From positions 3,100,632 to 3,164,631 of the forward strand of contig NZ_JBCNKR010000006.1 of the NCBI RefSeq assembly GCF_039595935.1: 64,000 nucleotides of DNA, in the 5' to 3' direction. A program made the translations under genes and the position numbers. Below are positions 23,794 through 33,216 of the stretch, in pieces (positions within the stretch are counted from its first letter, which is position 1; every line of letters begins with the position of its first letter). The notes under the pieces are model-generated. The model saw only the letters and a program-made list of their open reading frames with translations, searched no databases and was not told the origin of the DNA. This DNA is from Flavobacterium sp. (GTDB lineage: Bacteria > Bacteroidota > Bacteroidia > Flavobacteriales > Flavobacteriaceae).

Positions 23794-25346
23794 TTATTTA
23801 GGGTTAAATACCAAAAACGGAATAATCATTTCTTCTAACGAAATTCCGCCGTGCTGATATGTGTTTTTATAATAACTTACATAATGATTATAGTTGTTTA
23901 CATAAGCCAGAAAAAAATCATTTTTGGCAAAAATAAACGAACTGCTCATATTTATAGCCGGTAAACCTATTGTTTTAGGTTCTTTAACCACATAAACATC
24001 TTTTTGTTCGTATGTTAAACTACGTCCGGTTTTGTAACGCAAATTTAGACTTGTATTTTTATCTCCCACAACTTTCGACGGATTTTTTACATTAATTGTT
24101 CCGTGATCTGTGGTTAAAATCAATTTAAAGCCTAAAAGCTGTGCCTGCTGAATAATTTCTAATAAAGGCGAATTTTTAAACCAGCTCAAAGTCAAAGAAC
24201 GATACGCTTTATCATCAGAAGCCAGTTCTTTTACGACCTCCATTTCGGTTTTAGCGTGCGAAAGCATATCGACGAAATTGTAAACAACCGTTACTAAATC
24301 ATTGCCTTTTAAAGCTTTGAAGTTTTCGGCCAGTTTTTTTCCACCGGAATAGTTAGTAATTTTGAAATAATCTTCTTTAATGTTTAATCCCAAACGTTTA
24401 ATTTGTGCCGAAAGAAATTCAGCTTCATAAAGGTTTTTTCCACCATCTTCTACATCATTTTTCCAGTATTGCGGAAATTGTTTTTCCATTTCCAAAGGCA
24501 TTAAGCCAGAGAAAATAGCGTTTCTGGCGTATTGCGTTGCTGTTGGAAGAATAGAATAGTAAGGAACTTCTTTTTCAAGTTTATAATAGTTTGAAATCAC
24601 AGTTTCAAAAGATTTCCACTGGTCGTAACGTAGATTATCAATTACAACAAACAAAATTGGTTTGTCTTTCTTCTTGATTTCAGGAACAACTAATTCCTTA
24701 AAAAGAGTGTTAGACTGAATAGGTTTATCAGCTTTTGGAGCAAACCAGTCTTCATAATTTCTTTCGATATATTTTCCGAACTGAGAATTGGCTTCAACTT
24801 TTTGAGATTCAAGAATTTCAATCATCGCCTGATCGTTGATGTCTTCCAGTTTTAATTCCCAAAAAAGCAGTTTTTTATACAATTCAACCCAGTCTTCATA
24901 CGAATTAACCATCGCTAATTCCATAGAAATTTTACGAAATTCTTTCTGGTAATCTAATGTTGTTTTTTCGGTAATTAATCTCGAATCGTCAAGGTTTTTC
25001 TTTAAACTCAATAAAATCTGATTCGGATTTACAGGTTTTATCAAATAATCAGCAATTTTAGAACCAATGGCTTCTTCCATTATATATTCTTCTTCGCTTT
25101 TAGTAATCATAATCATCGGAATAGCTGATTTTTTTCTTTCATTTCAGAAAGCGTTTCCAAACCGCTCATTCCGGGCATATTTTCATCTAAAAAAACAATG
25201 TCGAAATTTTCTTCTTCAAACAATGCAATAGCGTCAAGGCCATTATTACATGTAGTAACAGCGTAATTCTTTTTTTCGAGAAATAATATATGAGGCTTTA
25301 AAAGATCGATTTCATCATCAACCCAAAGTATTTTTATCTTATCCAT
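23794..25346 (-). pseudogene. porX: PorX-type response regulator with PglZ domain, split by a one-base frameshift
   Basis: The N-terminal frame gives a receiver domain, MDKIKILWVDDE with phospho-acceptor Asp at about residue 54 (VFLDENMPG). The other frame (23794-25116) continues MIMITKSEEEYIMEEAIGSKIADYLIKPVNP and then a long PglZ/alkaline-phosphatase-like domain (LFVVIDNLRYDQW, YSILPTATQYARNAIFSGL, TTDHGT). That combination is PorX, the response regulator of type IX secretion and gliding in Bacteroidota. The break is at T7 25129-25135 (A7 in the mRNA); one more A restores MKEKKSAIPMIMITK and a 517-residue protein. If the lesion is real, the PglZ domain would be lost and type IX secretion impaired. 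Confidence 0.85.
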
Positions 25347-25538
25347 AAGCAATTTTAATTTTAATGCAATTTAAAAGTATAGAACTTAAAAAGTATTAAA
25401 AATAGTATAAAATTAAGAATGATCATTTTAAAAAAGTTTTAAATTCATTTTTTGCTCTTTTTTAATGTTTAAGAAAATACTTATAGTAAATATCAACTTT
25501 TTAAGTTAAAAACTGAAATGAATTTATACTTATTTACT

Positions 25539-25547
25539 TATATTTGT
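25539..25547 (+). promoter_or_regulatory. -7 promoter element of the HD-domain gene
   Basis: TATATTTGT fits TAnnTTTGC at eight of nine positions and lies 21 bases before the GTG start at 25569. The rest of the 222-base divergent gap (25347-25568) is AT-rich with no gene or repeat that I can see. Confidence 0.45.
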
Positions 25548-25568
25548 TGACCAAAAAATAACCAACGA

Positions 25569-26798
25569 GTGACTCAAATTAACAAATTAAAAATATTTAA
25601 TGACCCAATTTACGGGTTTATAACAATACCGAACGAACTAATCTACGACTTAATCCAGCACCCTTATTTTCAGCGTTTGCGACGTATTTCGCAAATGGGG
25701 TTGTCGTATTTGGTTTACCCGGGTGCAAATCATACACGTTTTCATCATGCGCTGGGCTGTATGCATTTAATGCAAAAGGCTGTTGAAAGCCTTCGTTTTA
25801 AAGGTGTTGCGATTTCAAATGATGAAGAATGTGCTCTGTTGATTGCGATTTTACTGCATGATATTGGGCACGGGCCATTTTCGCATGCTATGGAAAAAAG
25901 CATTGTTGAAGATGTAAATCATGAAGCTATTTCATTATTGTTTATGAATAGGCTGAATGATGAATTTGGAGGAAGATTAAGTTTAGCAATTCAGGTTTTT
26001 AGAGGAGAATATCATCGAAAATTCATGTTGCAATTGATTTCAAGTCAATTAGATATGGATAGAATGGATTATCTTAAACGAGATAGTTTTTATACCGGAG
26101 TTGCAGAAGGAAATGTGAATTCTGAACGTTTGATTCAGATGATGAATGTAGTAGATGATGTTTTGGTTATCGAAGAAAAAGGAATCTATTCTGTAGAAAA
26201 ATTTCTGCTTTCGAGGAGATTAATGTACTGGCAGGCTTATTTGCATAAAACGAGTCTGGTAGCCGAATTAATTTTAATGAAAGTACTAAAAAGAGCTAAA
26301 GAACTAACTCTAAAAGGTGTTAAACTGCCTTGCAGCGAACCGCTTATGTATTTTATGCAAAACAAAATTACACTTGAAGATTTTGATGCTGAAAAACTGG
26401 ATTTGTTCTCTCAACTAGATGACTTTGATATTATAAGTGCTTTAAAAGCATGGCAAAGAAATAGTGATTTCATTCTTTCTACTTTAAGTAAAATGATTAT
26501 TAACAGAGATTTGCTGAAAATTAAATTAAGTGCAGACAAAATTCCGATGGAAGAATCGCAGTCTTTAAAAGAAGAATTTGCAGAAGCACACAATATTTCA
26601 GCATTAGATGCGGGTTATTTTATTTTTAGAGGGAAAATTAAGAATCAGGCCTATAGTAAAGCTGCTGAACCAATACGAATTTTGAAAAAAGATAAAACAA
26701 TTGAAGACGTTGTTGAAGCTTCTGATCAGTTGAATTTGAAATCGTTATCTAAATTGGTGACAAAATATTACATCTGTTTTCCAAAACAACTTATCTAA
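25569..26798 (+). CDS. HD-domain phosphohydrolase
   Basis: A 409-residue protein of the dGTPase/YpgQ-like HD family. KIFNDPIYGFITIPNELIYDLIQHPYFQRLRRISQMGLSYLVYPGANHTRFHHALG carries the family's N-terminal signature with the first His. LLIAILLHDIGHGPFSHAME is the HD pair. QLDMDRMDYLKRDSFYTGV holds the distal Asp. It likely hydrolyses a nucleotide or deoxynucleotide; the substrate is unknown. It uses a GTG start, one of few non-ATG starts here. It precedes the lipid A cluster by 39 bases but lpxD has its own promoter-like element. Confidence 0.9.
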   Translation: MTQINKLKIFNDPIYGFITIPNELIYDLIQHPYFQRLRRISQMGLSYLVYPGANHTRFHHALGCMHLMQKAVESLRFKGVAISNDEECALLIAILLHDIGHGPFSHAMEKSIVEDVNHEAISLLFMNRLNDEFGGRLSLAIQVFRGEYHRKFMLQLISSQLDMDRMDYLKRDSFYTGVAEGNVNSERLIQMMNVVDDVLVIEEKGIYSVEKFLLSRRLMYWQAYLHKTSLVAELILMKVLKRAKELTLKGVKLPCSEPLMYFMQNKITLEDFDAEKLDLFSQLDDFDIISALKAWQRNSDFILSTLSKMIINRDLLKIKLSADKIPMEESQSLKEEFAEAHNISALDAGYFIFRGKIKNQAYSKAAEPIRILKKDKTIEDVVEASDQLNLKSLSKLVTKYYICFPKQLI

Positions 26799-26824
26799 AA
26801 TTAACATTTAAAATCTATTTTTTA

Positions 26825-26833
26825 TATTTTTGT
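26825..26833 (+). promoter_or_regulatory. -7 promoter element just upstream of lpxD
   Basis: TATTTTTGT (eight of nine matches) ends 4 bases before the lpxD ATG, so a transcript from it would be leaderless or nearly so. Confidence 0.45.
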
Positions 26834-26837
26834 CGCG

Positions 26838-27881
26838 ATGAAATTTACAGCAGAACAAATAGCAGGAATTTTAGAAGGAGAAGTTGTTGGAAATCCCAAC
26901 GCAGAAGTTTCTAAGCTTTCTAAGATAGAAGAAGGGGAAGAAGGATCTCTTACTTTTTTGGCTAACCCCAAGTATATCAATTTTATATATACAACAAAAG
27001 CAACTGTTACAATTGTTAACGACAGCTTTATCCCTGAACAGGAAATCTCTACTACATTAATAAAGGTTGAAGATGCTTATGCGTCTTTCTCTAAACTATT
27101 GCATTTTTACAATCAGGTAAAACTGAATAAAAGCGGAATAGAACCGCAATCCTATATGTCTGAAGGAACTAAACATGGAGAAAATCTATATTTAGGAAGT
27201 TTTAGTTACGTAGGAAACAATGTAGTTTTAGGAAATAATGTAAAAATATATCCAAACAGTTTTATTGGCGATAATGTTGTTATTGGTGATAATGTGTTTA
27301 TTTTTGCCGGCGCAAAAATTTATTCAGAAACTGTAATTGGAAATAATTGCACAATTCATTCAGGAACAATTATAGGCGCAGATGGTTTTGGATTTGTTCC
27401 AAACGAGGAAGGTGTATATAGTAAAGTACCTCAAATTGGAAATGTTATTATCGAAGATAACGTTGATATTGGTGCTAATACAACAATAGACAGAGCAACT
27501 CTGGGTTCTACGATTATCAGACAAGGAGTTAAATTAGACAATCAGATACAAATTGCTCATAATGTTGAAATTGGTAAAAATACTGTAATTGCTGCTCAAA
27601 GCGGGGTTGCAGGTTCTACTAAAATCGGCGAAAATTGTATGATTGGCGGACAAGTTGGTATCGCAGGCCACTTACTTATAGGAAATAATGTGAGACTTCA
27701 GGCACAGTCAGGAGTTGCAAGAAACATTAAAGATGATGAAGTTTTACAAGGTTCACCATCTCTTGGATATAGTGATTTTAATAAATCGTATGTTCACTTT
27801 AAAAACTTTCCTAAGATAGTAGCTGAAGTTGAAGAATTAAAAAAACAAATAATAAACCCAAAAAATGGAAATAATGGTTAA
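26838..27881 (+). CDS. lpxD: UDP-3-O-acylglucosamine N-acyltransferase LpxD
   Basis: A 347-residue left-handed beta-helix acyltransferase. The N-terminal LpxD domain (MKFTAEQIAGILEGEVVGNPNAEV...LTFLANPKY) is followed by many hexapeptide repeats, and IQIAHNVEIGKNTVIAAQSGVAGS contains the catalytic His. It adds the N-linked hydroxyacyl chain to UDP-3-O-acylglucosamine, step three of lipid A synthesis. Its end overlaps the lpxC-fabZ start by 17 bases, so the two are translationally coupled. Confidence 0.95.
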   Translation: MKFTAEQIAGILEGEVVGNPNAEVSKLSKIEEGEEGSLTFLANPKYINFIYTTKATVTIVNDSFIPEQEISTTLIKVEDAYASFSKLLHFYNQVKLNKSGIEPQSYMSEGTKHGENLYLGSFSYVGNNVVLGNNVKIYPNSFIGDNVVIGDNVFIFAGAKIYSETVIGNNCTIHSGTIIGADGFGFVPNEEGVYSKVPQIGNVIIEDNVDIGANTTIDRATLGSTIIRQGVKLDNQIQIAHNVEIGKNTVIAAQSGVAGSTKIGENCMIGGQVGIAGHLLIGNNVRLQAQSGVARNIKDDEVLQGSPSLGYSDFNKSYVHFKNFPKIVAEVEELKKQIINPKNGNNG

Positions 27882-29262
27882 ACAGAAAACCATCAAAAAT
27901 GAAATTTCACTAACAGGAGTTGGATTACACACTGGTAAAGAAGTTACAATGACTTTTAAACCAGCTCCAATTAATAATGGTTTCACTTTTGTAAGAGTAG
28001 ATTTGCAAGGCCAGCCAGTCATTGAGGCTGACGCTAATTATGTTGTTAATACGCAAAGAGGAACTAATTTAGAAAAATTAGGTGTTAAAATACAAACTCC
28101 AGAACACGTTTTAGCTGCTGTAGTTGGCTGCGATTTGGATAATATTATTATTGAATTGAATGCCTCTGAACTACCTATTATGGATGGTTCATCAAAATAT
28201 TTTGTTGAAGCGATTGAAAAAGCAGGGATTGAAGAGCAAGACGCACAGCGTAATGTTTATGTTGTAAAAGAAGTTATTTCATTTACTGATGAAGCAACAG
28301 GAAGTGAAATTCTTGTTATGCCTAGCGATGAATATCAGGTTACTACAATGGTAGATTTTGGTACAAAAGTTTTAGGAACTCAAAATGCTACACTTAAAAG
28401 CCTTTCTGATTTTAAAGAAGAAATTGCAAGTTCAAGAACTTTCAGTTTCTTACACGAATTAGAATCATTATTAGAGCACGGTTTAATTAAAGGCGGAGAC
28501 TTAAATAATGCTATTGTTTATGTAGATAAAGAAATCTCAGAGTCTACAATGGCTAGTTTAAAGAAAGCTTTTGGTAAAGAAGAAATCTCTGTAAAACCAA
28601 ACGGAGTTTTAGATAACCTTACTTTGCATTATCCAAACGAAGCTGCAAGACACAAATTACTTGATGTTATTGGAGATTTATCTCTAATTGGAGTTCGTAT
28701 TCAAGGAAAAATCATTGCAAACAAACCAGGTCATTTCGTAAATACACAGTTTGCTAAAAAACTGGCAAAAATCATTAAAATCGAACAAAGAAACCATGTT
28801 CCTGTTTATGATTTAAATCAGGAGCCATTGATGGATATTCACAAAATCATGTCAATGCTTCCTCACAGACCTCCATTCTTGTTGATTGACAGAATTATAG
28901 AAATGTCTGATCGTCACGTTGTAGGTTTGAAAAATGTTACTATGAATGAGAATTTCTTCGTAGGGCATTTCCCTGAAGCGCCGGTAATGCCGGGAGTTTT
29001 AATCGTTGAAGCGATGGCACAAACTGGAGGGATTTTAGTTTTAAGTACAGTTCCGGATCCTGAAAATTACTTAACATATTTCATGAAAATCGATAATGTT
29101 AAGTTCAAACATAAAGTATTGCCAGGTGACACGTTAATTTTCAAATGCGAATTGATTTCTCCTATCAGAAGAGGAATCTGCCACATGCAGGCAAATGCTT
29201 ACGCAAACGGAAAATTAGTTACCGAAGCAGAATTAATGGCACAAATTGCAAGAAAACAATAA
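27865..29262 (+). CDS. lpxC/fabZ: Bifunctional LpxC deacetylase / FabZ dehydratase
   Basis: A 465-residue fusion. Residues 1-300 are LpxC (ISLTGVGLHTGKEV, TPEHVLAAVVGCDLDN with a zinc His, LPIMDGSS, and LHYPNEAARHKLLDVIGDLSLIG with further zinc and catalytic residues). Residues 315-465 are FabZ (LPHRPPFLLIDRIIEM, GHFPEAPVMPGVLIVEAMAQTGG with catalytic His and Glu). LpxC performs the committing deacetylation of lipid A synthesis; FabZ dehydrates 3-hydroxyacyl-ACP, drawing on the same substrate pool. The fusion is typical of Bacteroidota. The ATG at 27874 is an equally possible start. Confidence 0.96.
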   Translation: MEIMVKQKTIKNEISLTGVGLHTGKEVTMTFKPAPINNGFTFVRVDLQGQPVIEADANYVVNTQRGTNLEKLGVKIQTPEHVLAAVVGCDLDNIIIELNASELPIMDGSSKYFVEAIEKAGIEEQDAQRNVYVVKEVISFTDEATGSEILVMPSDEYQVTTMVDFGTKVLGTQNATLKSLSDFKEEIASSRTFSFLHELESLLEHGLIKGGDLNNAIVYVDKEISESTMASLKKAFGKEEISVKPNGVLDNLTLHYPNEAARHKLLDVIGDLSLIGVRIQGKIIANKPGHFVNTQFAKKLAKIIKIEQRNHVPVYDLNQEPLMDIHKIMSMLPHRPPFLLIDRIIEMSDRHVVGLKNVTMNENFFVGHFPEAPVMPGVLIVEAMAQTGGILVLSTVPDPENYLTYFMKIDNVKFKHKVLPGDTLIFKCELISPIRRGICHMQANAYANGKLVTEAELMAQIARKQ

Positions 29263-29336
29263 TAAATAATCAAATTTATTGTTTAGGTTTGTTGCCTTCA
29301 AATTAGATTATTTTAATTTTAAAATATAAAACATAG

Positions 29337-30122
29337 ATGAATCAACCATTAGCATATGTTCATCCTGGCGCGAAAATCGCTAAAAATGTTGTAATCGAAC
29401 CATTTACAACAATTCACAATAATGTTGTTATTGGTGATGGTACTTGGATTGGTTCAAACGTGACCATTATGGAAGGAGCTCGAATTGGTAAAAATTGCAA
29501 TATTTTTCCGGGAGCTGTAATTTCTGCTGTACCACAGGATTTAAAATTTGGTGGAGAAGATTCTTTGGCAATTATTGGAGACAATTGTACAATTAGAGAA
29601 TGTGTTACTATAAACAGAGGTACAATTGCTTCCGGACAGACTATTCTGGGTAACAATTGTTTAGTTATGGCTTATGCCCACATTGCACACGATTGTGAAA
29701 TTGGAAACAATGCCATTATTGTAAACGGAGTTGCTTTGGCAGGTCACGTAGTTGTGGGTAATCACGCCGTAATTGGAGGTTTGGCAGCAATTCACCAATT
29801 TATTCATATTGGAGATCACGCTATGATTTCTGGAGGATCTTTGGTTAGAAAAGATGTTCCGCCTTACACAAAAGCAGCTAAAGAACCATTATCATATGTA
29901 GGTATCAATTCAGTTGGTTTAAGAAGAAGAGGATTTAGTACTGAAAAAATTAGAGAAATTCAGGAAATTTACAGAATTTTATATCAAAAGAATTACAATA
30001 CAACACAAGCTTTAAGTATTATTGAAGCAGAAATGGAAGCTACTCCTGAGAGAGATGAAATTCTTGATTTTATCAGAAACTCATCACGAGGAATTATGAA
30101 AGGTTATTCAGGTAATTATTAA
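29337..30122 (+). CDS. lpxA: UDP-N-acetylglucosamine acyltransferase LpxA
   Basis: A 261-residue hexapeptide-repeat protein. AYVHPGAKIAKNVVIEPFTTI opens the helix. HIAHDCEIGNNAIIVNGVALAGHV carries the catalytic His. GLRRRGFSTEKIREIQEIYRILYQ is the C-terminal helical domain typical of LpxA. It transfers the first 3-hydroxyacyl chain from ACP to UDP-GlcNAc. It follows lpxC-fabZ by 74 bases in the same direction. Confidence 0.96.
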   Translation: MNQPLAYVHPGAKIAKNVVIEPFTTIHNNVVIGDGTWIGSNVTIMEGARIGKNCNIFPGAVISAVPQDLKFGGEDSLAIIGDNCTIRECVTINRGTIASGQTILGNNCLVMAYAHIAHDCEIGNNAIIVNGVALAGHVVVGNHAVIGGLAAIHQFIHIGDHAMISGGSLVRKDVPPYTKAAKEPLSYVGINSVGLRRRGFSTEKIREIQEIYRILYQKNYNTTQALSIIEAEMEATPERDEILDFIRNSSRGIMKGYSGNY

Positions 30123-30132
30123 TTTTAGAGTT

Positions 30133-30237
30133 TAGATTTCTGATTTTAGATTTCTAAGCTGTAAAATAAAATTTTAATCATATTATAAAATACAATGTAG
30201 ATCAGTTTTTAAATCTAAAATCTACATTCAAAAATCT
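30133..30237. repeat. AATCTAAAATCT word-family inverted repeats
   Basis: GATTTTAGATTT (30142-30153) pairs perfectly with AAATCTAAAATC (30211-30222), and ATGTAGAT (30195-30202) with ATCTACAT (30220-30227), so arms are shared between two stems. It fills the lpxA-efp spacer and shares its main word with 4966-5017 and 63411-63440. Confidence 0.75.
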
Positions 30238-30250
30238 AAAATAAAAACAA

Positions 30251-30817
30251 ATGGCATCTACATCAGATATTAGAAACGGATTGTGTATTAAATTTAATCA
30301 CGATATCTATAAAATTATTGAATTTCTTCACGTAAAACCTGGAAAAGGACCAGCTTTCGTAAGAACAAAGTTGAAAAGTTTAACTTCTGGAAAAGTATTA
30401 GATAATACTTTTTCTGCAGGTCACAAAATTGACGTTATTCGTGTTGAAACACATACATTCCAGTTTTTATATCCAGAAGGTGATGAATTTCACTTTATGA
30501 ATGCTGAGACGTTTGAGCAGATTTCTTTAAACAAAAATATTTTGGATGCTCCGGAATTATTGAAAGAAGGAACAAACGTAATGGTTCAGATTAATACTGA
30601 AACAGATTTGCCATTATCAGTAGATATGCCAACTTCTGTAATTCTTGAAGTTACTTATGCTGAGCCAGGTGTAAAAGGAAACACTGCTACAAATGCTACT
30701 AAAAATGCTACAGTAGAAACAGGCGCTAATATTAACGTTCCTTTGTTTATTAATGAAGGAGACAAAATTAAAATTGACACGGCTACAGGTTCTTACATGG
30801 AGCGTGTAAAAGAATAA
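30251..30817 (+). CDS. efp: Translation elongation factor P
   Basis: A 188-residue three-domain beta-barrel protein. The N-terminal loop LHVKPGKGPAFVRTKLKSL (residues 27-45) contains the tip residue that in some bacteria is modified, and the C-terminal VKGNTATNATKNATVETGANINVPLFINEGDKIKIDTATGSYMERV is the conserved EF-P end. EF-P relieves ribosome stalling at polyproline. It sits between lpxA and a second LpxD-like gene, a placement I recall from other Flavobacteria. Confidence 0.96.
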   Translation: MASTSDIRNGLCIKFNHDIYKIIEFLHVKPGKGPAFVRTKLKSLTSGKVLDNTFSAGHKIDVIRVETHTFQFLYPEGDEFHFMNAETFEQISLNKNILDAPELLKEGTNVMVQINTETDLPLSVDMPTSVILEVTYAEPGVKGNTATNATKNATVETGANINVPLFINEGDKIKIDTATGSYMERVKE

Positions 30818-30837
30818 TTTTTAATTAAGATAATTTG

Positions 30838-30930
30838 ACAATGAGTCAATTAGAAAATTTGTGAATCGACAAAAATTTGTATATTCATATTCTAATTGAC
30901 TCATTTTCTAATTGACAAATTTTCTAATTA
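30838..30930. repeat. Interleaved inverted repeats, CTAATTGAC word family
   Basis: AATGAGTCAATTAGAA (30840-30855) pairs perfectly with 30890-30905. AATTAGAAAATTTGT (30848-30862) pairs perfectly with 30915-30929. The two stems share the bases AATTAGAA, so only one can form at a time. It fills the efp to LpxD-like spacer. Confidence 0.8.
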
Positions 30931-30936
30931 TAATAT

Positions 30937-31866
30937 ATGAAATTTCCAAAGAGTCATTCTTTACAAGAAATTGCAAATTTGCTTAACTGCGAATTTATTG
31001 GTGATAAAAACTTTGAGGTTTTAGGCATGAACGAAATTCATGTGGTAGAACCAGGTGATATTGTTTTTGTTGACCACCCAAAATACTATGACAAAGCTTT
31101 GCAGTCTGCAGCAACTATTGTTTTAATTAATAAAAAAGTTGACTGTCCAGAGGGTAAAGCCCTTTTAATTTCTGATGATCCGTTCAGGGATTTTAATACT
31201 CTTACTAAACATTTCAGACCTTTTCAATCTTCTAATGCAGCGATTTCTAAATCTGCTCAAATTGGGGAAGGAACTATAATTCAGCCTAATACCTTTGTTG
31301 GAAATAATGTTAAGATTGGTAAAAACTGTTTGATTCATGCAAACGTTTCTATTTACGATCATACTGTTATTGGTGATAACGTAATTATACATTCGGGAAC
31401 TATTTTAGGAGCTGATGCTTTTTATTACAAAAAACGTCCGGAAGGTTTCGACCAGTTAATTTCTGGCGGCAGAGTAGTGATAGAAGACAACGTAGGAATT
31501 GGTGCTCTTTGTACAATAGACAAAGGAGTTACCGGTGATACGACTATTAAAGAAGGTGCAAAACTTGATAACCAAGTACATATAGGCCACGATACTGTAG
31601 TAGGAAGAAAATGTTTAATTGCATCTCAAACAGGTATTGCCGGATGTGTTGTTATAGAAGACGAAGTTACGATTTGGGGACAAGTTGGAAGCACAAGCGG
31701 TATAACTATCGGAACTAAAGCTGTTGTTTTGGCACAAAGCGGCGTAACAAAATCAATTGAAGGCGGAAAAACCTATTTTGGAACTCCGGCAATAGAATCA
31801 AGAGAACAGTTGAAACAATTAGCCAATATTAAGAAAATTCCTGAAATTCTAAATAAATTGAAGTAA
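30937..31866 (+). CDS. Second LpxD-like hexapeptide acyltransferase
   Basis: A 309-residue paralogue of LpxD with the same layout: N-terminal SHSLQEIANLLNCEFIGDKNFEVLGMNEIHVVEPGDIVFVDHPKYY, then hexapeptide repeats and VHIGHDTVVGRKCLIASQTGIAGC containing the presumed catalytic His. It is about 38 residues shorter than LpxD and ends in a different C-terminal helix. It could acylate another UDP-sugar or have a different chain preference. It is followed 2 bases later by the SnoaL-like gene, clearly one transcript. Confidence 0.85.
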   Translation: MKFPKSHSLQEIANLLNCEFIGDKNFEVLGMNEIHVVEPGDIVFVDHPKYYDKALQSAATIVLINKKVDCPEGKALLISDDPFRDFNTLTKHFRPFQSSNAAISKSAQIGEGTIIQPNTFVGNNVKIGKNCLIHANVSIYDHTVIGDNVIIHSGTILGADAFYYKKRPEGFDQLISGGRVVIEDNVGIGALCTIDKGVTGDTTIKEGAKLDNQVHIGHDTVVGRKCLIASQTGIAGCVVIEDEVTIWGQVGSTSGITIGTKAVVLAQSGVTKSIEGGKTYFGTPAIESREQLKQLANIKKIPEILNKLK

Positions 31867-31867
31867 T

Positions 31868-32230
31868 ATGTCTATAAAAGAGTTTGTTCAAAAATTTTAT
31901 AAGTCGGATGCCTTAATTGATAGCGAAGTTCTAAAAACCTATTTGCATCCTGATGTTATCATTGAATGGAATAGTAGTAAAGGATTTATCGAAATGAATT
32001 ATGATTCGATAGTTGAAATGGCGAACGAACTAAGCAGGGCATATGTACGTTCTAAAGTTAGAATCAGTCATATTATAGCCGAAAATGACTTGGTTTCAGT
32101 ACGTTATTCTCATTATGTAAAAACAATCGAGAATCCTCGCGAAGAGATGTTACTGGCACATTTTTCTACTATCTGGCAGATAAAAGACGACAAACTTTAC
32201 AGAGGTTATCAGATGAGTCAATTTTCTTAA
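31868..32230 (+). CDS. SnoaL/NTF2-like small protein
   Basis: A 120-residue protein beginning MSIKEFVQKFYKSDALIDSEVLKTYLHPDVIIEW, with an alternating helix then curved-sheet pattern (RVSIRYSH-like VSVRYSHYVKT, LAHFSTIWQIKDDKLYRGYQM) typical of the NTF2-like fold. Such proteins bind or transform small molecules; no catalytic dyad stands out. It starts 2 bases after the LpxD-like gene and is probably translationally coupled, but a lipid A role is not shown. Confidence 0.75.
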   Translation: MSIKEFVQKFYKSDALIDSEVLKTYLHPDVIIEWNSSKGFIEMNYDSIVEMANELSRAYVRSKVRISHIIAENDLVSVRYSHYVKTIENPREEMLLAHFSTIWQIKDDKLYRGYQMSQFS

Positions 32231-32273
32231 TATTTTTTTGATAATAAAAGAGACAAAATACATTACAAAACCT

Positions 32274-32282
32274 TATTTTTGC
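32274..32282 (+). promoter_or_regulatory. -7 promoter element of sucD
   Basis: TATTTTTGC is an exact TAnnTTTGC match 34 bases before the sucD ATG. It separates sucD from the lipid A transcript. Confidence 0.6.
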
Positions 32283-32316
32283 AACACAATTTTAAAAACT
32301 ACATAAAATATATATC

Positions 32317-33189
32317 ATGAGTGTTTTAGTTAATAAAGATTCCAAAATAATTGTTCAGGGATTTACAGGAAGTGAAGGAACTTTCCACGCTTCTCAAATG
32401 ATTGAGTACGGTACTAATGTTGTTGGAGGTGTAACTCCGGGAAAAGGTGGAACAAGCCACTTAGACCGTCCGGTTTTTAATACAGTAAAAGATGCTGTTG
32501 ACCAAGCTGGAGCAGATACTTCTATCATTTTTGTTCCGCCAGCTTTTGCTGCTGATGCAATTATGGAAGCTGCTGATGCCGGAATTAAAGTAATTATTGC
32601 TATTACAGAAGGAATTCCTGTAGCAGATATGATTAAAGCAAATAATTATGTTAAAGAAAGAAATTCTAGATTAATTGGACCAAACTGTCCAGGTGTTATT
32701 ACTCCGGGAGAAGCTAAGGTTGGAATTATGCCAGGTTTCGTTTTCAAAAAAGGAAATGTTGGTATCGTTTCTAAATCAGGAACTTTAACTTACGAAGCTG
32801 CTGACCAGGTTGTAAAACAAGGTTTAGGAATCACTACAGCTATTGGTATTGGTGGAGATCCAATCATTGGAACTACAACTAAAGAAGCTGTTGAATTATT
32901 AATGAACGACCCTGAAACTGAAGCTATCATCATGATTGGTGAAATTGGAGGTCAGCTTGAAGCTGATGCTGCAAGATGGGTAAAAGCTGATGGTAACCGT
33001 AAACCAGTTATTGGTTTTATCGCTGGAGAAACTGCTCCTGCAGGTAGAACAATGGGTCACGCAGGTGCTATTGTTGGTGGTTCTGATGATACAGCTGCTG
33101 CTAAAAAACAAATTATGAGAGACAACGGAATTCACGTTGTTGATTCACCAGCTGAAATTGGTAAAAAAGTAAAAGAAGTACTTGGATAA
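32317..33189 (+). CDS. sucD: Succinate-CoA ligase subunit alpha
   Basis: A 290-residue protein with the CoA-binding Rossmann start VQGFTGSEGTFHASQMIEYGTNVVGGVTPGKGG, GPNCPGVITPGEAKVGIMPG, and GHAGAIVGG carrying the phosphorylated His. It catalyses the substrate-level phosphorylation step of the TCA cycle with SucC, which is not in the window. Length is typical. It ends at a strong terminator. Confidence 0.97.
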   Translation: MSVLVNKDSKIIVQGFTGSEGTFHASQMIEYGTNVVGGVTPGKGGTSHLDRPVFNTVKDAVDQAGADTSIIFVPPAFAADAIMEAADAGIKVIIAITEGIPVADMIKANNYVKERNSRLIGPNCPGVITPGEAKVGIMPGFVFKKGNVGIVSKSGTLTYEAADQVVKQGLGITTAIGIGGDPIIGTTTKEAVELLMNDPETEAIIMIGEIGGQLEADAARWVKADGNRKPVIGFIAGETAPAGRTMGHAGAIVGGSDDTAAAKKQIMRDNGIHVVDSPAEIGKKVKEVLG

Positions 33190-33216
33190 TCTTCAAGTCT
33201 CAAAATAATAAATTCC

